Origin: an uncultured Collinsella sp.
GTDB lineage: Bacteria > Actinomycetota > Coriobacteriia > Coriobacteriales > Coriobacteriaceae
Reading direction: 5' to 3'
NCBI GenBank assembly: GCA_902479205.1
Contig: CABSNX010000094.1
Span: 1 to 7,416 of the forward strand
Length of the DNA stretch: 7,416 nucleotides
Under the pieces are notes generated by a model. That model did not search any database and was not told the DNA's origin. It saw only the letters and a program-made list of their open reading frames with translations. Shown piece by piece: positions 4,935-7,416 of the stretch. The translations under genes were made by a program, and so were the position numbers. The first letter of the stretch is position 1; the number at the start of each line of letters is the position of its first letter.

Positions 4935-5903
4935 CTAGTACTCGACAACACCCATATAGCGACGGAAATCGGGATCGTGATCAAACACCTTGCCGCGTGC
5001 AGCACGCAGCTCACAGTTCATGGCGTAGAACAGCACCGGGTCCAGATAGGCACGGACGCTCGCCGGCACGGCTTCCATACCGTACTCCTTGGCATCGAGC
5101 ACCATCAGCGTATCGGTATGCGTCTTAAGGAACGCCAGGGCGCGCTCGTCCATAGCACGGCACTCGCTGGAGCCCATCTGCAGGAAGTAAAATACGCCAT
5201 CCTGAGTAGCCTCGAAGGGGCCATGGAAGTACTCGGCAGAGTGGATGTAGCTGCAGTGCTGCCACTGCATCTCCATAAGAGAGCAGATAGCGAAACCGTA
5301 GGTCTGGCTAAAGTTGGGACCGCTGCCCAGAATATAGAAGAACTCGTGCTCCTGGCAAAGCTTGGCAAAGCGATCACCCAGCTCAGCATTTACCTTCTCG
5401 CGTGCCGGGGGAAGAATCTTATCCATCTCGGCAATACCGGCATACATATCGGCAAGATCGGCGTAACCCTCCTGCTGATCGAGCAGCTCTGCCGCAAGCG
5501 ACAGCGAAATGCCAGCGGGGACCTCGGCCTGCGGCACGCCCTCGCCCCACGGGTAGACCCACGTGGTCCATTTACCGGTGTCGATCTTAGATCCAGCGTT
5601 GTCGGTCTGGGCGATCACCGTAGCGCCGGCAGCAAGGGCAATCTCGCAGCCCTCGACGACCTCAGGGGTGTTGCCACTGTGGCTACAAGCGATGACCAGG
5701 GACTTCTTGCCCAGACGACGCGGACGCATGATATCGAACTCGCGAGCCGTATAGATATACGAAGTGAAGGTGGTTGCCTCGCGCTGCAGAAGCTCATGGG
5801 CCGGGATCAAATCGATCATGGAGCCACCGCAAGCAATCCAGTAGACGCTGTCGAACTTGCCCTTCTCGGCAATTGCCTCTTTGATCAGATCGTGTGCGTT
5901 CAT
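4935..5903 (-). CDS. frlB: SIS-domain deglycase, FrlB-like (fructosamine-6-phosphate deglycase)
   Basis: A 322-residue protein with two SIS (sugar isomerase) domains. FrlB splits fructoselysine 6-phosphate to glucose 6-phosphate and lysine. SIS-1 shows ACGGS (24-28) and the phosphate loop SHSGNTPE (74-81). SIS-2 shows GSGPN (193-197) and SAEYFHGPFE (222-231), the E-x-x-H-G-P block shared with FrlB and GlmS-type SIS proteins. The C-terminus DHDPDFRRYMGVVEY closely matches the DHNPDxRRYYGGLVEY end of E. coli FrlB, which separates it from glucosamine isomerases. The start is the ATG at 5901-5903, with AAAGGA 7 nt upstream; an in-frame TTG at 5936 is less likely. The gene lies 62 nt downstream of the epimerase gene and 14 nt before the kinase gene. 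Related GfrE/GfrF, FraB and AgaS-like deglycases are alternatives for the precise substrate. Confidence 0.87.
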   Translation of the reverse strand: MNAHDLIKEAIAEKGKFDSVYWIACGGSMIDLIPAHELLQREATTFTSYIYTAREFDIMRPRRLGKKSLVIACSHSGNTPEVVEGCEIALAAGATVIAQTDNAGSKIDTGKWTTWVYPWGEGVPQAEVPAGISLSLAAELLDQQEGYADLADMYAGIAEMDKILPPAREKVNAELGDRFAKLCQEHEFFYILGSGPNFSQTYGFAICSLMEMQWQHCSYIHSAEYFHGPFEATQDGVFYFLQMGSSECRAMDERALAFLKTHTDTLMVLDAKEYGMEAVPASVRAYLDPVLFYAMNCELRAARGKVFDHDPDFRRYMGVVEY

Positions 5904-5965
5904 ATCCAGTTCCTTTCTTATTTGGCCCGCAATCAATGACGTTGGTTGCGTAGCCGATAGTTGGT

Positions 5966-6817
5966 TTAGTCGATCAGATATTTCTCGAATGCGGCCATGT
6001 TCTTGGCATCTGCCGCCGCCGGGTCATCGTAGTAACGACCATCCGTGATTTCCTGGCCCAGCGTGCCGTCGAAACCATGGGCGTTGAGCGTGGCGACGAA
6101 GGCGTCCATATCGTGCTTGCCATCGCCCCACACCAGATGGCCATACGGGTCACCGTCGATAAAGTGCATCTCGTGAATTGCCCCATCACCAAAGGCGGCA
6201 AACCAGTCCTCGAGCGTCTCGCCTGCAACGCCCATCGCGGTTGTATCAACCATGGGCTGTAAGTACGGGCTCGCGACCTCGTCAATCATGCGCTTCGCAT
6301 CGGAAACCGTCGTCACAAGGTTGCTCTCCTCGGGACGCAGACTTTCCATCGTAAGCACCAGACCGTGCTCGCCGGCATACTCCGCCAGAATGGACAAGTG
6401 CTCGCGGCTGCGCTTCCAGGCTTCCTCGCGGTCCTCGTCCCAGTCGCCCCAGCCCGAGTTGACGGACATACGGTCGCACCCAAGTACCTCGGCAAGCTCA
6501 ATGCCGTGCTTAAAGTACGCCAGGCTGCGCTGTTCATGCAGCGGTTTGCGTGCGCAGTACTGCCAAGGATAGACAACATTCTCGGGGCACAGAGTACGAT
6601 ACCTAAGCCCACGGTCTGCAGCCTTTTTCGCCAGGACCTCAGCCTCAAAGTAGCCCGTGTGGTCGAGCGTCACATGCGGCTCCGCACACCACAGCTCAAT
6701 GGACTCAAAGCCCAAGCGCTGCTGCACATCAAGGAAGTAATCGAGCGACCACATGATGTAGTGGATATTCATGCCCGCAATCTGCTCGCGGCGCAGCGTC
6801 GGTTTGGATCCAGGCAT
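5966..6817 (-). CDS. frlC: Xylose-isomerase-like TIM barrel protein, FrlC-like sugar epimerase
   Basis: A 283-residue (beta/alpha)8-barrel protein of the AP-endonuclease-2/xylose-isomerase superfamily. E. coli FrlC interconverts fructoselysine and psicoselysine by C3 epimerisation. Candidate metal ligands follow the usual E-D-H-E order: E158 (LTMESL), D191 (PMVDTT), H218 (EMHFID) and E256 (LGQEIT). The stretch ESLRPEESNLVTTVSDAKRM (158-177) parallels the FrlC block EPLTPYESNVVCNANDV. RBS and start are clear: GGAGG 6 nt before ATG 6815-6817, and the ribosome site is embedded in the last codons of the upstream amidohydrolase gene, whose stop TAA is one base from the ATG, so translation is coupled. 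The N-terminal 15 residues look like a short extension; ATG codon 16 (MNIHYIMWSL) would also start the barrel but lacks as good a ribosome site. Other TIM-barrel epimerases (D-tagatose/psicose 3-epimerase type) are possible. Confidence 0.78.
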   Translation of the reverse strand: MPGSKPTLRREQIAGMNIHYIMWSLDYFLDVQQRLGFESIELWCAEPHVTLDHTGYFEAEVLAKKAADRGLRYRTLCPENVVYPWQYCARKPLHEQRSLAYFKHGIELAEVLGCDRMSVNSGWGDWDEDREEAWKRSREHLSILAEYAGEHGLVLTMESLRPEESNLVTTVSDAKRMIDEVASPYLQPMVDTTAMGVAGETLEDWFAAFGDGAIHEMHFIDGDPYGHLVWGDGKHDMDAFVATLNAHGFDGTLGQEITDGRYYDDPAAADAKNMAAFEKYLID

Positions 6818-6818
6818 C

Positions 6819-7372
6819 TTATGCCTCCTTATTTCGATCGAACACGATTTGTCCGTCCGACATCGTCATGTCGACCGCAAGATCGCGTGCGTCGCGATAA
6901 TCGAGGTCGAACACATCCCGATCGAGCACGCAGATATCGGCAAGCTTGCCAACCTCAAGCGTACCCAGCTCGTCTTCGCGCATCAGGTCGTACGCGCCCC
7001 CGGCAGTCCAAGCGCACAAGAGCTCGACAAGCGTCAGCGTGTTGACCTCATTCACGGGCAGTCCGTCGTCGAAGTATCCGCTGCACGCACTGTAGATTGA
7101 CTCGCCCAAGCTCGGAATCAACAGCGGCAAATCCGTGCCACAGCACACTGTGCATCCGGAATCTTCCATGCCGCGGCGATTCCAGCTGTGCAAAAGTCGC
7201 GTCTCGCCAATTTGTCGACGCATCATCGACAGGCAATCCTCGCGCCGGTCCAGCGTCAGAATCTGCGGATAGACCTCGCAAATTCCACCTAACTTGCCAA
7301 ACTTGACAAGATCGGTCGGATCAGAGTTCTCGAGATCGGTAATCGCATGGCGGCGAAGCAACCGTCCATGCT
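6819..7372 (-). CDS. YtcJ-type amidohydrolase (Amidohydro_3), C-terminal part
   Basis: Only the last 183 residues of a protein expected to be about 540 long are present; the 5' part is lost where adapter sequence begins at 7373. In-frame residues H-G-R lie upstream of the TTG at 7361, so that TTG is not a start. It only looks like one because an in-frame TAA occurs in the adapter. Family features: RRHAITDLENSDPTDLVKFG corresponds to the metal-site block RHRIEHAxxxDPxD of YtcJ-like enzymes, CCGTDLPL to the GSDWPV block with the catalytic Asp, and EDELGTLEVGKLADICVLDR to the C-terminal return of the amidohydrolase composite domain. Such enzymes hydrolyse amide or related C-N bonds in diverse substrates. 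It is the first visible gene of the operon and abuts the FrlC-like gene. A role in freeing a glycated amine from an acyl or peptide precursor is inference only. Confidence 0.82.
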
Positions 7373-7416
7373 CTGTCTCTTATACACATCTCCGAGCCCA
7401 CGAGACCGATCAGTAT
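7373..7416. other. Illumina Nextera adapter, not genomic
   Basis: CTGTCTCTTATACACATCT (7373-7391) is the 19-bp Tn5 mosaic end. CCGAGCCCACGAGAC (7392-7406) is the Nextera read-2 adapter. CGATCAGT (7407-7414) is in the i7 index position and matches, from memory, Nextera XT index N727. The last two bases AT begin the P7 flank. The order and spacing are exactly those of read-through from a short library insert, so the contig end is an artefact that also truncates the amidohydrolase gene. Confidence 0.98.

Noticed and set aside
4078..4938. 286-codon plus-strand frame opposite the kinase gene
   Set aside because: Antisense shadow in GC-rich DNA; the minus strand carries all PfkB motifs.
4914..5939. 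341-codon plus-strand frame opposite the deglycase gene
   Set aside because: Antisense shadow; the minus strand carries SIS motifs and the FrlB-like C-terminus.
7359..7361. TTG as the start of the amidohydrolase gene
   Set aside because: The reading frame stays open through genomic sequence to 7372 and family homology shows about two thirds of the protein is missing; the apparent start comes from a stop codon in the adapter.
7373..7391. Tn5/IS50 insertion end in the genome
   Set aside because: The mosaic end is followed directly by synthetic Nextera adapter and index bases, so it is library-derived.
1..7416. tRNA, rRNA or CRISPR array
   Set aside because: No cloverleaf-like sequence, rRNA-like stretch or evenly spaced direct repeats were found on either strand by eye.

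Overview
The window reads as a piece of a GC-rich Gram-positive gut bacterium. A member of the Coriobacteriia, probably Collinsella, fits best. The reasons are strong GGAGG/AAGGAG ribosome sites, the mix of EttA, SdpI/ArsR, TcdA and TatD proteins, and a fructosamine (Amadori product) operon, a trait reported for Collinsella intestinalis with fructoselysine. The genus is an inference from general knowledge, not from a marker gene. The last 44 bases (7373-7416) are not genomic: they are an Illumina Nextera transposon adapter with an index, so the biological sequence ends at 7372.

Layout from left to right. (1) 1-561, minus strand: the N-terminal 187 residues of the translation factor EttA, an ABC-F ATPase cut by the window edge. 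(2) 562-746: a short spacer holding a minus-strand Rho-independent terminator (653-679) for the next operon. (3) 747-1722, minus strand: an autoregulated pair, an SdpR-like ArsR repressor followed with an 8-bp overlap by an SdpI-family membrane protein. The promoter (1757-1785) lies inside a cluster of inverted TTAGAT half-sites, as expected of an autorepressor. (4) 1889-1975, plus strand: a 28-residue hydrophobic peptide with a very good ribosome site, divergent from the sdp pair and resembling the holin-like toxin peptides. (5) 2183-3777, plus strand: a two-gene operon, tcdA (tRNA ct6A formation) and a TatD-family metal-dependent hydrolase, with its own promoter. (6) 3778-4056: a non-coding gap between convergent operons, nearly filled by a 230-bp element with 30-bp terminal inverted repeats (28 of 30 matching) and an inner hairpin. 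(7) 4057-7372, minus strand: a four-gene operon transcribed in the order amidohydrolase (5' end missing), FrlC-like epimerase, FrlB-like SIS-domain deglycase, FrlD-like PfkB kinase.

How the last operon should work: an Amadori compound such as fructoselysine is imported by a transporter not seen here. Where needed it is epimerised by the FrlC-like protein, then phosphorylated on C6 of the sugar by the FrlD-like kinase and split by the FrlB-like deglycase to glucose 6-phosphate and the free amine or amino acid. The YtcJ-type amidohydrolase at the head of the visible operon is the unexpected partner. It could trim an acylated or peptide-bound precursor, but its substrate cannot be read from the sequence. 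The most rewarding points are this amidohydrolase/frl combination, the peptide/SdpR/SdpI cluster, the palindromic intergenic element and the adapter at the contig end.
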